DNA from: Elysia crispata
Taxonomy: Eukaryota > Mollusca > Gastropoda > Plakobranchidae
Length of the DNA: 64,000 nucleotides
Direction: 5' to 3'
Assembly (NCBI GenBank): GCA_033675545.1
Contig: JAWDGP010008026.1
Span: forward strand, 186,001-250,000
The number at the start of each line of letters is the position of its first letter. Position 1 is the first letter of the stretch. Below the pieces are notes generated by a model. The model was not told where the DNA came from and did not search any database. It worked only from the letters and a program-made list of their open reading frames with translations. Shown in pieces: positions 12,344 through 27,261 of the stretch. The translations under genes and the position numbers were made by a program.

Positions 12344-13840
12344 GTTCATTATTCCAAATGTTATAATTACCATTCTGTTTGAGATCCAAAAGGTGCGTCT
12401 CCAAAATGAAAAGCCTCAGAACACCGACTAAAGTTAATCTCAAGTTGAATTTGCTCTTTCCGTATTGCATTTTTATTTTTTTTAAATGTAATGAGTGGCG
12501 AAGCATATATATTCTAACGGCATAATTTTATAAGATAACAGGAAAATATACCAACTAATATAATTATAATAAATAAAAATATTCTAAACTCATGAGACAA
12601 TGGACTAGAATATTACCTTTAGCTGTAACATATGAGATGTGAAAAATAAAACAAACAAAAAAAAAACAAAACAAAACAAAGAGAATGAGTAAAAACAACC
12701 GGCAAACAAAAAAAAACAACAACCTCAGAACAAAGTATAACCGCATCGAGTTTAATCCACACTGTTGTCTTTATCTTACTATCTTGGATAAGTTTCATTT
12801 ATCAATCGTCGCGAGCATGCGCAGAGTCGATGCTCAGTAGCTTGTCGGGTTCGTACATTAAAGAAGCCTGTGCGATTCAACGTTAGTTTGCTCGGTATTG
12901 TTATAATTGAAATAAAAATAATAATTAATGTTCATGAAGTTTCACCGAATCTGGTAATTTTTTCCTTGCACTGAACAGTTGAGAGATTGCTAGAGGGTGA
13001 GCTACCCATGAGTAACAGCGACAACAATGTTTTATCTAGGACGAACAGCCGTAATGGAGGGTGACACATCCAAAAATCCACTTTAATAACCACCGCAGCA
13101 GTTGCGGCAATGGCGCTATGTCTGCGATGATGTGAGGGTGCACAATTACAACTACTTCAGTCTCAACAATGAAGAAGAAGAAGAAGAGCAGTATAAGGAG
13201 CATGATAAAGAATGACATCATCATCAACAGTTCCGATCTGAGATTTCCCAGGATTGTGATATCAGGTGTGGGCTGCTTCACCAGGCTCTTCTCTCGTACT
13301 ATTAATACCACCTCACTTGATCAATGAGTCACTGCTATCAGCCGGCTCTGAACGCTGCAAGACAATGGACCTGGAAAATCTGCGCTCTTTTTTCTCTTTC
13401 TTTTTCTTCTTATTATACAATGAGTTTTCATGAAATTAGTTTTACATTCGTGGTATAAAAAATATATATTCCTATATCTTTTCTGCATACTTCAAGTCGA
13501 TCGGCGTATGGACAACTTATCACTCCTACAGTTCTACCGATTAGTTTTATTCTTCGCAGTAAAGTGGGCGTAAATAAATATGAGCTTAAAGTTGGTCCAA
13601 ATAAAATAATGTGAGAGTGAGTAAAGCTCCAAACTTTCTACAAACCGAAATGAGGTCACAGGTGAAGCAAATATATATATACGTACAAAACGGTAATACG
13701 TGATATTTCAGACCAATATCTTTAGTTTACTTTCTCTAAAGATTTAGCAATATACTCACAATAAGATTGGCAATAATGGTATGAAAAAAATGAGCAAGGA
13801 CAAAAAATATTAAACTCGCAACAAGCAATAAAAAAACGTT

Positions 13841-13985
13841 GAAGAAGAAGAAGAAGAAGAAGAAGAAGAAGAAGAAGAAGAAGAAGAAGAAGAAGAAGAA
13901 GAAGAAGAAGAAGAAGAAGAAGAACAACAACAACAACAACAACAACAACAAGAGGAAGAGGAGAAGGAGAAGGAGGAGGAGGATG
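13841..13985 (+). repeat. (GAA)n-(CAA)n array with purine-rich tail
   Basis: About 27 uninterrupted GAA units, then about nine CAA units, then GAGGAAGGAG-type purine sequence. Long GAA/TTC tracts can form triplex DNA, as known for expanded GAA in the human frataxin intron. Confidence 0.94.
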
Positions 13986-14585
13986 GGGAGGAAGGAAGAA
14001 AAGTAATTAGAATTCGAAAGACTGAAAAAGGTTGAACACTACAGTGTCTAGTTGCCAGGCTAAAAACAATCTAAGCAGGGATTACAGTATTACTAGCTTG
14101 CATGGCTGCCTGACGCTGCTCACCTGATTGCAGTGTAGGAAGAGCTAACTTATCACTAAGGCCAGGTAAGATTTACACACAGTATTTGATACTCCTGATG
14201 TTTGCAGTCTATACTGTTTCAGATTGATTTTCCAAATGCCAAGGCGTCAGCAGAGTCTACCTGATAATACATGCATAAGGTCTGGGGACACGCTGCTGTC
14301 GATTTGATGCGATCATAGCAGTAACATTTTGGGCTGTTGCGTAGAGAATAGGTATACGCAATATGAAAAGCGGTTTTAATTTACAAACAGCTCTAATTCT
14401 CAGTGTATGGTCATAATCTGGCCTTGCCAAAAATACAATGTCTGTGTGTGTGTGTTGCATGAAAGGGAAGGGTGAAGAGAAGAAATGAAGGGAGAGACAT
14501 GAGAGAGATAGAAAGATAAATAGGCTCGAAAGAGGACAGACTGCTCAATAAATTATGGTGACAGTCGGAGTGAGACAGACAAAGG

Positions 14586-14735
<150 letters not shown>

Positions 14736-15079
14736 TGGTGATCTCAAGGTTGCAGCTCCAATAAGTAACCATAAGAAATTCTCCAGTGGGATCAGAAAGA
14801 GGCTGGCCTTATTGATTCACCTCAGGTAGACCTTTCACGCGCTGAGAGCCGCCTGCTAGTGTTTTAAACGGGGCTGGATATGAGTTTAAGTACGGGTCTT
14901 CGATAGAGTTGGTGTCTAAAAGCTTGAGCTCGCATGCCTATAAATCCGGTTCCGGCTTTGAGCTGATTAGGTTAACGACAGCTAGGAAATAACAAAAAGT
15001 ATGTATTGAACAGGAGCTACTGAGGGAGAGGGTAAAACAGCGAGAGATGAATAAATAGTTAAGATAGATAGATATGATG

Positions 15080-15134
<55 letters not shown>

Positions 15135-15192
15135 CGAGAGCGAGAGAGAGCGAGAGAGAGAGACGATGAGTGTGTGTGTGTGTGTGTGTGTA
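15080..15192 (+). repeat. (GATA)n, (GA)n and (GT)n cluster
   Basis: About 13 GATA units (15080-15134), then GA with CG interruptions (15134-15163), then about 11 GT units (15170-15192). Three different repeat types lie within about 110 bp. Confidence 0.94.
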
Positions 15193-17100
15193 GGTGGGAG
15201 GGGGTATGATGAAAAAGCGTGGCAAATTTTTCAACGCAGATAATTTCATGCAACTTTAAAGAGGAGGGGAAAATGATACAATGATGAAAATGGCACGAGA
15301 AAGCAGTGACACTAGACTTCTTTCAAAAACATTTAATATGAAAGACAGATTCAACATCGCACTTTTAGCATTCATTAGGATACTACCTGCCTGTAGGTTG
15401 TCATTACCATGACACATTCCAGCGTTTACGACATAGCGTCAAGAGCTAATTACATTTCACGAGAACTAACTAGACTATTTTGACACCATATCTTGAAAGT
15501 AAGTATAGGAAAGAATCATCTGGTATCCGGACCTAATGTCACACTTAGTCATTTTGAAATGTTTACGAGATTACTACTTGAGAGTGTACAATAAAAGCTG
15601 ATGAATGGTGTAGCTCTTACAGTTGCAGCTCTACAGTAACTCCCAGCCCATTCACCCACGCTAATGGCTCACTTCTGAATCTTGCTCTCCAGCATAATTG
15701 GCCTTTACGATCAGTCAGAGATTCTTCTGAAGCGCTAAGCACTTTCACCGGGTTAAATAGACATTCATGGATGTACATGCACTGTGTACTGTCATTGTGC
15801 TGTGCAGATTTTCTGAATAAGGCTTCCTGTGTAGAAGACTATTCTCACGTCGTTTTGAGTGGTTTTAAAAAAGGATATGAAGAGGCTCATAATTCTACTC
15901 TTGAGCGTAATAAGCTGTGGGCTTGGGGAAAGATAGCGCAAGGTAACAAAAGTAAATGAGGCTTGTTTGCTGATATCTCCAAAAATATGAAGATAATTTT
16001 GATGGAGCTGAGCTTGACACACAGTAAGAGCCGGAGATCAGATAAAACAAACACGCTCACCGAAACTCGGCGCCGGTTCCACTAACCGCGGAGCTCCGGA
16101 GTGGAATTCAAAGAAAACTCACAGATTGACAGAATTCTTTTTTCAACAGATTAAACATTTTCCGCTAATTCAATACCGAGTTTAAATAATATTTCATGCA
16201 AATAATCAACTGAAAAGAATTTCTTTTTTATGATCACCTGTCACAGCTAAGTATTAATGAGACGCATTTATTAAAATAAACTCCAAGACCAATACAATGT
16301 TTATAACGAAATTACTATACATTAGAGCGAAACGAATAATTTTTTTGTTTTGAAGACAAAATACAAAATCCCACCTACTATCATACGTGTAAATGTGATG
16401 AACTGCCACAGTTTAGTCCCTGAGATGGTCTAGAAAACTACTGACCTAATTCGAACTGTCATATTAACAAGTAAAGTCGCAAACACTTTGATAAAACTAA
16501 ATGGAAACAGTCGAATAGCCATAACGAAAGAAAGATAATGTTATTGATATTTCGATAAATAATTCTCATGGCCTACAGTATAATAAGTATAGTAGTAACC
16601 TCCCATTTTCCCTTCGCCTGTCATAAACAGAATAATAAATATTGATCAAGCTGAGTTATCACACAGACGGGACTGCTGCAGCTGAATCGAAAGGCTCTTG
16701 TAAGACACAATTGATTCTGTGTCTCATTTTTGTTAAAGCGAAAACTACAATAGACAGACTTCACACGGTTAACTGTACATAGCAGCATTTTAAAAGATTT
16801 GAAAACCAGAAATAATTGAAAGAAGTAGCAGTATCCTGAGGGTCCTACAATCCCAGTCATCAACCGATAGATTATTCAGTATAAGGGCCAAATAGACATC
16901 GTGATAAAGAAATAAAAATGGCAACACAGAAAAAAAAAACCAACAAAAAACCAAAACAAATCAAGTGTGATTATGAAGAATGAACACCTCCGCATGATAA
17001 GCCATAATGTTATTAAGCATTGGAGTAGATTGAAGTAAAAATAGCATAAACGTTAAACGTAAAGTGAAGTTTAAATTTATATCTTATACATTATGCTGGA
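15193..17100. other. Non-coding, nothing recognised
   Basis: AT-rich sequence with no convincing exon, RNA gene or long repeat. Short open frames here lack splice sites and family similarity. Confidence 0.45.
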
Positions 17101-17102
17101 AA

Positions 17103-17171
17103 GGGGGGGGGGGGGGAGAGAGAGAGAGAGAGAGAAGAGGTGTCTATGTGTGTGTGTGTGTGCGCGCGCGC
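17103..17171 (+). repeat. G-run, (GA)n, then (TG)n(CG)n tract
   Basis: About 14 G, about ten GA units, a short spacer, then alternating TG followed directly by alternating CG (17147-17171). The last part is strict purine-pyrimidine alternation of the kind that adopts Z-DNA. Confidence 0.93.
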
Positions 17172-18260
17172 AAAAAGGTGCTATGAGTGCAGCATGCTCC
17201 TGATTATTTTAACAACAAACAAACAAAAATAAACCACCTACATGCCAGCAATATTTGGCTGTAGAATTACGTGAGACCTGAAACTAAAATACAAAACGGC
17301 GTTTTCAAATCAATGCAAGTATTTGTTTTTAACTTCATAACCCTAGTTGAAACATGTTTTTGTGCTAAAATCATTGATCCATGGATCTAGCGGATCAGGA
17401 TGAGAGCAAAAGCACTTTGAACTTGAAGCCAAGTAATGAACGTCACAAACCTGTGGAACACAAGCTCACCAGGACGGGGAAAACACCGACTGTAAGAAGG
17501 TACAATTTTGGATGAAAACGAACAGGAAAATCAGCATAACAATAATTATGGAAAAAAAATCCAAGACATTTCTTCCTCCTTTTTCTTGCGAGTTGAGTAA
17601 ATAAGCCTGAGTTTGTGATAGAGGTGATTATGCGAATGAACAATACTTTTTTGGCGCTTATCATACTGCTGTAGGGATGGGAGAAACTTAATAAAAAGGG
17701 TTTAAAAAAGATATCAAGCATTAACTTAAAAAAAAAAAAACCAGCAACAATATTATGAAGTAAATCTAAGGCATAATCTCACATAAAAGGCCACAGTTCT
17801 TTACGAGAAGAAAGTAATTGTAAAGCCAATCTTTTTAAATGAGAAAACAATCTTTTCTTTCACAATGAATCTACTTTTGTGCTTGATTTCCTGAAAAGCT
17901 GATGAAGTAGAAAAAAATGGCTTGCCTCTGTAGCTGTAGAGCAGCTACAAGGTGGCGATTATCTCTCTCAGGAAGAATCTAGAGTAAAAGAGCCCGCGCG
18001 TGCGAGCCAATTTAGAAACATAAATATTTTCTTTGGCGCGTCTCCGGTAGCAAAATGAGTCGAGATCTGCTCTGCATCTCGCGCACTCAGTCTGGAAAGC
18101 AAAGAAGTTGTGTTTTCAGACTCGAGTAAATGGAACTGTCTCTTGTTTTGTAAGTGGTGTAATTGGTCATCCATCAAAGAAAATATTGGCGTGAATGAAA
18201 AAAAAAAAAAAAAGAAAAGAGGGAGTGGTAAAATGGGTTGAATAGAGGAAAGGAAGGGTA

Positions 18261-18263
<3 letters not shown>

Positions 18264-18337
<74 letters not shown>
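18264..18337 (+). repeat. (GA)n microsatellite
   Basis: About 37 uninterrupted GA units. Confidence 0.95.
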
Positions 18338-18339
<2 letters not shown>

Positions 18340-18513
18340 AATAGAGACGGAGAAAGGGAGGCAAGGAGTACAGAATGGTTTGATTGATTGTTTGACATAA
18401 CCCGTTCACAACAAGTTGATATTCAGTCTTTTTTGCGTATTAAACACGCCACGTCGGCCAGGGCGGAACTAAAATACATGTAACAGGGAAGAATAGAGAG
18501 GAAAGTGAGGACG

Positions 18514-18518
<5 letters not shown>

Positions 18519-18594
<76 letters not shown>
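18519..18594 (+). repeat. (GA)n microsatellite
   Basis: About 38 uninterrupted GA units, about 180 bp from the preceding array. Confidence 0.95.
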
Positions 18595-18599
<5 letters not shown>

Positions 18600-19987
18600 A
18601 GGCAAGCAAAAAAAATTTTTTTTTTTAAGTGAACAAGCTTGTTTAACGCTGAGTGAGCAAGTTTGTCTGCGTCGGTTTACAGACAATAATCCAGCTATAA
18701 TTGCCTGCGTACGATTCGGATTCTGTACAGCTAGTTCTAGCCGCTGCCTGGATGGCAGGATTACACAAATACAAAATAATAACAACAAAAAAAATGATTT
18801 AAAAAAAAAAGACATACATGTCAACTTTACAGCAAAATGTAGACAAGTTATAGCCCGGACTAAAATACGCGAAAAAAAATGCGCCGGGCAGAGGAAAAGA
18901 GGTGGATGAAAAAAAAGAAATAATAAGAGAGGATGAAAAGAAAAATAAAAGCGACAGACATGCATGGCAAAGATAGAGAGATGGCTAGATAGATAGATAG
19001 ATAAGAGTTGAACGGAGATAAAATAATGATGCTGAAAATCGTGTTTCATAGTTACGGTTTTCTTCTATTTATACATAAAGGGACAAAATTTCACACATAA
19101 AGGTTAAATGTTTACTACAGCGTTTACTTAAATTTGGCAACACATACAATGATAACATGACTTGAAAATGATGTACTCGAGCATGAAGAGCCGTGTTTTT
19201 TTAAAGACAATTATGTTCCTCTCACATGGATATGTTTTTCAGTGGAGTTGGTTTAAAAAAAAAAAAAAAAACAACTAAAGTTCTGCCGACCGAAAAGGTT
19301 GAAATGTTGAGACAGTTTCAGGGTTTACACGGACCTGACTGAATAATAAGTCTGAGGTTTGATGATACACGAGACGTGATGGATGAGGTCAGGGCTGGTT
19401 TCAAGGTAAACCTGTGGATTTAACCGACGATAAAAGCCCCATTCTCAGATAAATCACTCGACAGTTTAAAGCCATGCCCTTTGGCGGCAGAGGAAATCCG
19501 AAGTTTTATGGCGGGTAAGCGCGATCAGGGTTATCCTGCGAGCCGAGGTCGTTGATCTCCGCCGGTCACTCGGCTTGAGGTGTAGTTGAGGCTTTAGGAG
19601 ACAAAACTGGGAAACTGACAATTCATGGAAGAAGACAGGCCTATCGGCTATTATCACATTTAAGGGTACAGTGAGTTACAGCACACATAATTTATCACTA
19701 ATGAATTTTTACTCTTTCCCAACAAACTCAATAGGTTAAGGCATTTCTTTTATTTTTAACCTCATACATTTTCTGTTCATCATTAGGACAGCATGGTTGA
19801 TAAATTGCAAGGTCCCAAACCACTGTAGTAGTTGTTTATCACCGATCGGGATATATGCAATATTTATATAGTTCCGTCTAAATGTAAATAATCTGACCAT
19901 CAACCTTTGCAAAATTTATTTTACTTACCAGTGCATTACTGGTATCATTCGTAATTATATTGCAATCTACGGTAGATGCGGCCTCAG

Positions 19988-20105
19988 AATGATGCCAGAG
20001 CAGAGAAGAGTTCCCAATCTTTGCCAGCCCAGTCATCAAAAGCCACAGAAACTCAGGACTACAAACTCAAGAAAGGCGAAAAACTAATTATCTGGAGTCC
20101 AGATG
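19988..20105 (+). other. Possible exon, unrecognised (low confidence)
   Basis: The sequence after GCGGCCTCAG is open and is followed by a consensus donor (GATG/GTAAGT, intron from 20106). Its only long plus-strand frame ends YKLKKGEKLIIWSPDG at the donor. The open frame runs from an ATG at 19976 to a TGA at 20126-20128, 50 residues. The composition looks protein-like and is less AT-rich than the flanks. Against it, the pyrimidine tract is weak, no family is recognised, and the minus strand of the same stretch is also open and has its own GTAAGT-type donor at about 19923-19928. It could be an exon of an unseen gene, a lineage-specific peptide or chance. Confidence 0.25.
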
Positions 20106-20188
20106 GTAAGTCCACGAAGAGGTCATGACATGACCCCGATACATGACCTACTTACAAGTCCCCATAGGCAATGTGCTGATTTTGTCTA

Positions 20189-20191
<3 letters not shown>

Positions 20192-20284
<93 letters not shown>
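20192..20284 (+). repeat. (GA)n microsatellite
   Basis: About 46 uninterrupted GA units, just downstream of the possible exon. Confidence 0.95.
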
Positions 20285-20287
<3 letters not shown>

Positions 20288-21236
20288 ACAGCGAGTTTAT
20301 TTTTTTACTATTCAGGACAAGGTTGTTCAATAAAATCCGCGCACGCGATCTCCTTCTCTCGTGGCAATAATCATCCAAAACTTTGGGCACACGATGAAGG
20401 GATGAACTGGGTACAGTAAAATGGAGCGCAAGGAAAATATAATATACAAATAAGATATCTATAAATATGAGAATCTGGTTGAAATAAAAGAGAGAAGATA
20501 AAGAGACAGTTGCCATCTGGAATTAAGGAAAACAATACCAAAACGAAAGTTTGCAATTATTGGAAGGTAAAAATGTTATTCCGCTTTTTTTTTTTTTTTA
20601 TAATTTCACGGCTATGCTTATTCACCCACTGAGGCTCTGAACCAGTTGTGAAATGCAAACGCAATGCAAGACATAAAAAGAAACTGACAGATTTGTTTAA
20701 AATGAAAAGAAAAAAGCAACCGGACGTCACTTTGGGTATGTTTTCCCATATGAAGGTGTGGTGGCATCGCAAAAGTTTGAGCGAGTGATCCACCACCACT
20801 CGAGGACCTCTCTCTCGAAAACCGTCCCAAGCCACCCTCAACAGAGTGCGTCCTGGTCAGGGTGTGAGTACATGGCATGTCTTTATGATGCGCTCGCGCC
20901 GGCACGCGCCACTTCCGGCGGAGGAGGAACGGCTAGTTCAAACAGGTCAGGGAGGCGGCGTATGGAAGATGTCTCTCACATCTGGAAAAGCTGAGACCAG
21001 ACTGCTCTCTGGTGATGAGAATTTAACCAAATCATTCTGGCAGAAGATAGCTGGAGATAGTCAAGCCTCGATCAACTTCCTCAGAAATGCCATATGAACC
21101 GAATTTAGCCTGTGGCTATTTAATTGCCATGGCTCGTGTGATAGTCCAAGGACATAGTATGAGAAGTTTTTGCCCGATGGCCTATCGAAATGTAATTTTT
21201 CAAAATTAAAAAGAGCTACATATAAATGAGTATCAC

Positions 21237-21420
21237 AGCGAGCAGGATGGCTCAGCCGGTAGAGAGTTGAAATGACCATCAGAGTTCGGTGCTGGGCTGA
21301 GACATCAGTTCTGGCGGTGATGTCGGAACCCATCTAACAAGCCCATTCCTGGCTTGAAGGAAAGCCAACGTCCATATAAGATTCTTGGGGAAACTTAGAG
21401 AACATAAAACTGATTAAAAA
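21237..21420 (+). mobile_element. Possible tRNA-derived SINE fragment
   Basis: The stretch contains TGGCTCAGCCGG (21248-21259), a perfect match to the RNA polymerase III A-box consensus TRGCNNAGYNGG. A degenerate B box, AGTTCGGTGCT (21283-21293), lies 35 bp downstream. The region beyond it shows no cloverleaf, so this is not a functional tRNA gene. A tRNA-like head with an unrelated body is the SINE pattern. Target-site duplications and a tail were not identified, and the end points are approximate. Confidence 0.4.
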
Positions 21421-22174
21421 ACAGTGGGTCCTTATGACCAATTTAATTTGAATATTGATTATGGTGCCTTACTGATAATCCTTTAGAATTTAATTTCTAA
21501 ACAAATAAAATTTATCTTAAATGATGTTGAAAATATAATTTTGACGAAAATTCCTAACGTAGAAAAAAGAATACCCCATAGTCGGACTTTTATAATTGAC
21601 GATAAAGCGCTTTTCGAGATAGATAGTTGTTTTGAAAACTCGATATAAGCACCAGAGAGTACATGGCTATAAAATTTCAACTCGCTATTCCGAGTTTTAT
21701 CCTTTACAGAATCTTAACACTGCACAAAAGCAAAAAATAACAACATATCTCCAACTATTTTAAGAGCAACGTGGTATTTGTATAAAGATAGAAATACAAT
21801 ACGAAGAAAAGTGAATACTATTTTTAAAAATGATTCTTTTTTCCCCGCAGTTGGAACTCTCCAAACAAGTGATCCATAAGTGCTTTCGCATATTTTTTTC
21901 TTCTTCCTCATTGTCACGCAACACGTTTCGGCTCCACTGAAGCGTACTTGAGCTTAGCCCAGTGGAACCCACACGGTAGGCAGGACACCCCGGTGAGCTG
22001 TTTACTTGTGTAATGAGGCGCTCAGCTCAAGCCGAGCAAGGGAAGTCTTAGCCACAGGGCTCAGCGAGAGAGTTCCATCTCTTGCCTCCTAAACACTGAC
22101 CTTACGAAGAGACAATCAACACAACGAAGCTGACAGAAGTTCGGAAGAGGACTTACAATATCTTGGGGTAACCA

Positions 22175-22176
<2 letters not shown>

Positions 22177-22259
<83 letters not shown>
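22177..22259. repeat. (AT)n microsatellite
   Basis: About 41 uninterrupted AT units. Confidence 0.95.
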
Positions 22260-22264
<5 letters not shown>

Positions 22265-22857
22265 TTACCATTTTTGACAACTTGGCTTCTAGAATGATTT
22301 GAAGACAGTGATAAACTTATTCTCATCATTCAAAGTTTGTTTGGAGAAAAAAAAATTCGCATAGAATCTAAACTTATGACCACCATCCTTTTAATATTTA
22401 TCTTATTTTTTTTTTTTTAACCATAAGTGTGTAAAGAGCTTTTTGCATTTCTGTGCTGTTCACCTCACAGCAACCGATACTTTACGATTTGAAAAGAGTT
22501 GCAAATGAAACTAAGAAACCCACCGCTACGGTCGTGGCCAAAACAAAACGTTGACATAATCTCGGTACCGTTCACTTTCTCGAAAACAAATCATATTATG
22601 ATGAACTACTTCCACGAAGGAGATCAATACAAAACCAGTGTTTAGAACGGCGAGGGACACCCCTTCTCAGAACTGACTACGTATGCTCTGGTTGGTCAGT
22701 GGTTCATCAAGTAATCGAATCAGGCACACAAAACACCGAGCTTTTGGGTGGTGTGACCCGAGAATGACCTCTCAGCTTGGAGATCGATATTTTTGGAGAC
22801 TCGTAGTCGCCATCACCACAAGCCAGTTTCTCAGCGCGGCACCGTCCGGTCTGAAAT

Positions 22858-22863
<6 letters not shown>

Positions 22864-22950
<87 letters not shown>
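22864..22950 (+). repeat. (GA)n microsatellite
   Basis: About 43 GA units ending in GACAGAGACAG. Confidence 0.95.
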
Positions 22951-22956
<6 letters not shown>

Positions 22957-23747
22957 CAGAGCACTCCTAGATCCCCTACTAGAACTACTACTGGGTCATC
23001 GCTTCCTCGGCACACCCTACTGAAATCGATCTTTCTGTTTACCTATCATTGTGACTTGAGGGCTGGCTGGGAGGCTGGGGATTAAAAAAAAACAAAACAA
23101 AAAAGCTCTCACCCTTTCCAAAAAAGTCAATCGGAAACATATGTTCCTATTAATAATAATGCTCTTACGCGTATCATTGTCCTGAATAAAAGCAGTCATT
23201 GTTGACGCGAATCGCGGTTGTTACTTTTGTGGATTGAATAACACAGAGTTACTCTCTCAGCAAGGTTTTATAAATACCATCATCCTTGATTCAATTTTTT
23301 TTTTCTTCTTTCTGATTCGTCAACAGCCAGTAGTTTTAGATTTCATCTCCTCCGCTTCTACATTTTCGAAAAATCTGTTTCCGTTTTCAGAGAAGAATTC
23401 GTGTAATTACAGATTAAATCTCTGGAGCGCGTTCCAGTCTGTGGCTGAACGTAGAATTTATTCGGAAATCTCCAGGGAATTGTGCTGTTAACAAGACTGA
23501 GCTCCAGCCTGTTCCAGCCTTGCAGTCTGCTGCTGCTGGGGCATGGTGCCAACAGGTCTCACACTGAAGAATCATCCATCACCTAAACAGGTCATTAGGA
23601 AAGCAGGCTCGGCACACAGTCGGCTTCGGTATCTCATTCAAGAGCCACGTAGCTACTGCTAAAAAAAACTCAATAAAAACTATTTCTCTTACGAGAGTTT
23701 ATCAAGCTCTGATTCTAAAAGATATCGACGCAATGATTCATTATGCA

Positions 23748-23771
23748 ATATATATATATATATATATATAT
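23748..23771. repeat. Short (TA)n microsatellite
   Basis: Twelve TA units. Confidence 0.9.
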
Positions 23772-24612
23772 CCATATTTGTTGAGCTACCGTACCCAATA
23801 TTCTGATCTACCATTAAACTGGAACCAGAATTTCCAAATTTAAAATCTCTGGTTTCGTACATTAACGCAACCAGCTAAATGATTACACACAATTTCACAA
23901 CTGGCACTATGGTGAAATGTTTGTTTCGTCTATTTTTTCCTCGCTTTTCAAAAAAAAAAAAAAAAAAAATGGGGGGGGGGGGGGTGGTGGTGGTGTTCAA
24001 ATAACATTTCATATCAAAACATAAGCCCCTATATCCCCTCCGATCCCTTTTTTCTCTTAAATCCCATCTTGGTATGTTTATTGTTTTTTTTTTGTTGTTT
24101 TTTTTTTTACTTATAACTCCCTCTACACGAGGGTTCTCCTTGCCTGGGATGAATGGGAAGAGGGAAAAGCTAAGACATGAGTATGAAATTGGACCATGAA
24201 AGTTTGCTTGTAAAGATAATGATCCTCGTGTAAAGCAGTTGGATTCCATGAAACAAACCTAGCTACCGGTACATATTCATATTTCAATGAGGATAAACAG
24301 AATAGGAAAGCTAGGAAATGAATACAATTTGATGGTTTAAAAAAAACAAACATCAGTAGTGGCTGTCCGAGCTTCCAAAACGAAAGGGACACGCAGAGTA
24401 AATTGATGTGTACATCACCTCTATTATTGGATGTTAGCAACCATCTCTCTCGACTCGGGAGTCTGTTCCGACTGCCCTGGGTCGTGCCAGACAACAGCTA
24501 CCCAATGTTTGCAGAGTGAGGCCCGGCCGTGTTGTCCCCGCCGCCTCTGATCGATCTAAGGCGACAGTTTAATATCGAGATACAGAGCTGTCGTTGGAGC
24601 TCTGGGAATCTT

Positions 24613-24648
24613 GGAAGGTCTGGGACTCTCGGAAGGTCTGGGACTCGG
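24613..24648 (+). repeat. 18-bp direct repeat in a GC-rich patch
   Basis: Two exact or near-exact copies of GGAAGGTCTGGGACTC plus two bases, inside a GC-rich patch of about 200 bp (24520-24730). On the minus strand it would read as a repeated VPDLPR, but no start, splice site or family supports a protein. Confidence 0.75.
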
Positions 24649-25374
24649 GTGTGCGCTGGAGCGGCCCGGAAGGGAGAAAATATCCGCCACATAAAGTGAG
24701 ACGGATGGGGGGCGCTAGGAAGCCAGGTTATTGAGCCCATGGCTGAATTATGGGGCATGTGTACAGTGGATGTTTATAGTTTGGCTTTTAGAGTGGCATG
24801 AAATTTGATTAAGATAAGCAAGCATGCATTGTCTACAGTAAAAAGAAAATTATCAAGAGAACACACATAGTTCCGGGGAAATGATTGACGAATTAGAGAT
24901 AATTCATCCTGTGTCAAGATCAGAAAGCTGGTGCTAAAAAGACGTCGGTAGCTTTGGGTTGAACTTTTTAACTAATCTGAGCACACTGTCCTTGTTGGGA
25001 TTCGGCTATAAGGCTGCGCAGGCGACTTTCATTATATTCTTCAAGTGAAAAATCTATTACCTACCATAACTTTTTATAATACTTAATAGATGCATATATA
25101 CGGTGCGTGATAAATTACGTATCAGCATTGTTTCATGCAACGGCTGTAAGCTGAGATAAATTTTAGCAAATAATTCTCTCATAAAAAATTAATGGATCCA
25201 AGTTAACAAGGTTTTGTGAAAAACAACCCCCCTTTGGCAGTGATAGCGAGGTTATCACTTATATAGCCAGAGAATTTATTGGAAGTTCCTATCTCAAGTT
25301 GTTTTATATACACATTGTTAGCAGTTGCTGATGAATAATAATAAAGCCAAAAAGAAAGATGAAAGCGACTCGAA

Positions 25375-25510
<136 letters not shown>

Positions 25511-26480
25511 CCGCACAAAGTTTTGAGCTAAGTGTTCCAAGGAAGCCTGAAATAAGTTTTTCATGACCGGCATGAGTTTGCCGTTATTACAAGATAGAGA
25601 CTACATCCTGCTGGGAAGTAATTTTCTCACTGTTCTTATTGTCACTTTAAACAATATGTTTCATTGATTATTAAGTATGCTCCCGCAATGGCTTTCACAT
25701 TGAACTGCACAATATTGTGAAATATTCTAGTCATTATCATTCTTGGAAACTGACTAAATGAGATTTTATTGAAATGGAATGCAAAAATAATCAATACTGG
25801 ATAACATAAAATGAAAAAACAACAACAAAACAATCGCTTTCTTTTTTTTTTTTGTAATATGAGAGTGTTTGAGCTTTATAGCCTACTTTCCAAAATGCTT
25901 TTTTCGCATGCCTTTAGGTTTGGTTTAATTCATACAGCACACTTTTATAATATAACAGTATTAAGGCCTCTCGGTCTTGAAGTCAAAAGCGCAAACCATG
26001 GCAAAAAAAAACAACAAAACAACAAAAACAAACAAAACAAAACAAAAAAAAAAAACCACATAAACTAACGCAAGTAATCTTTTACATTTATTAGCGTTTT
26101 TCCGACCTTCCTTGAATTATTTCAATGGGACTCGTGCGAGCTATTCGGCTCGTATATTTCAGTTACAAAAAGTTAGTAAGTGATGACTTCTGCCACAGCT
26201 TCCGCTATATGGTATTCATTTGCTAGAAAGTTGGGATGGCATTCCCTCAAGACTTGAAAACTACTCAAACAGTAAAAGGCAAGCTTTACTATCCAAAGTT
26301 CCCCTGTAAGGAAAACTTTGCGGGAAGTAGGCCTACAACTCGAAGCTGCAGAGTATCAAATGCCCAGGCATTGTGGAGCCCGAGAGTTCCATGAATTCCG
26401 CTACAAGCAGCTAACGTGAACGAGTCTCTTTTCTCGGAGTGGTTGTTCTTGTTCTCAAGAGGGCATCGCATGGCGCCATC

Positions 26481-27261
<781 letters not shown>

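Noticed and set aside
24498-24758. Minus-strand frame with repeated VPDLPR
   Set aside because: The repetition comes from an 18-bp DNA duplication in a GC-rich patch, with no other coding evidence.
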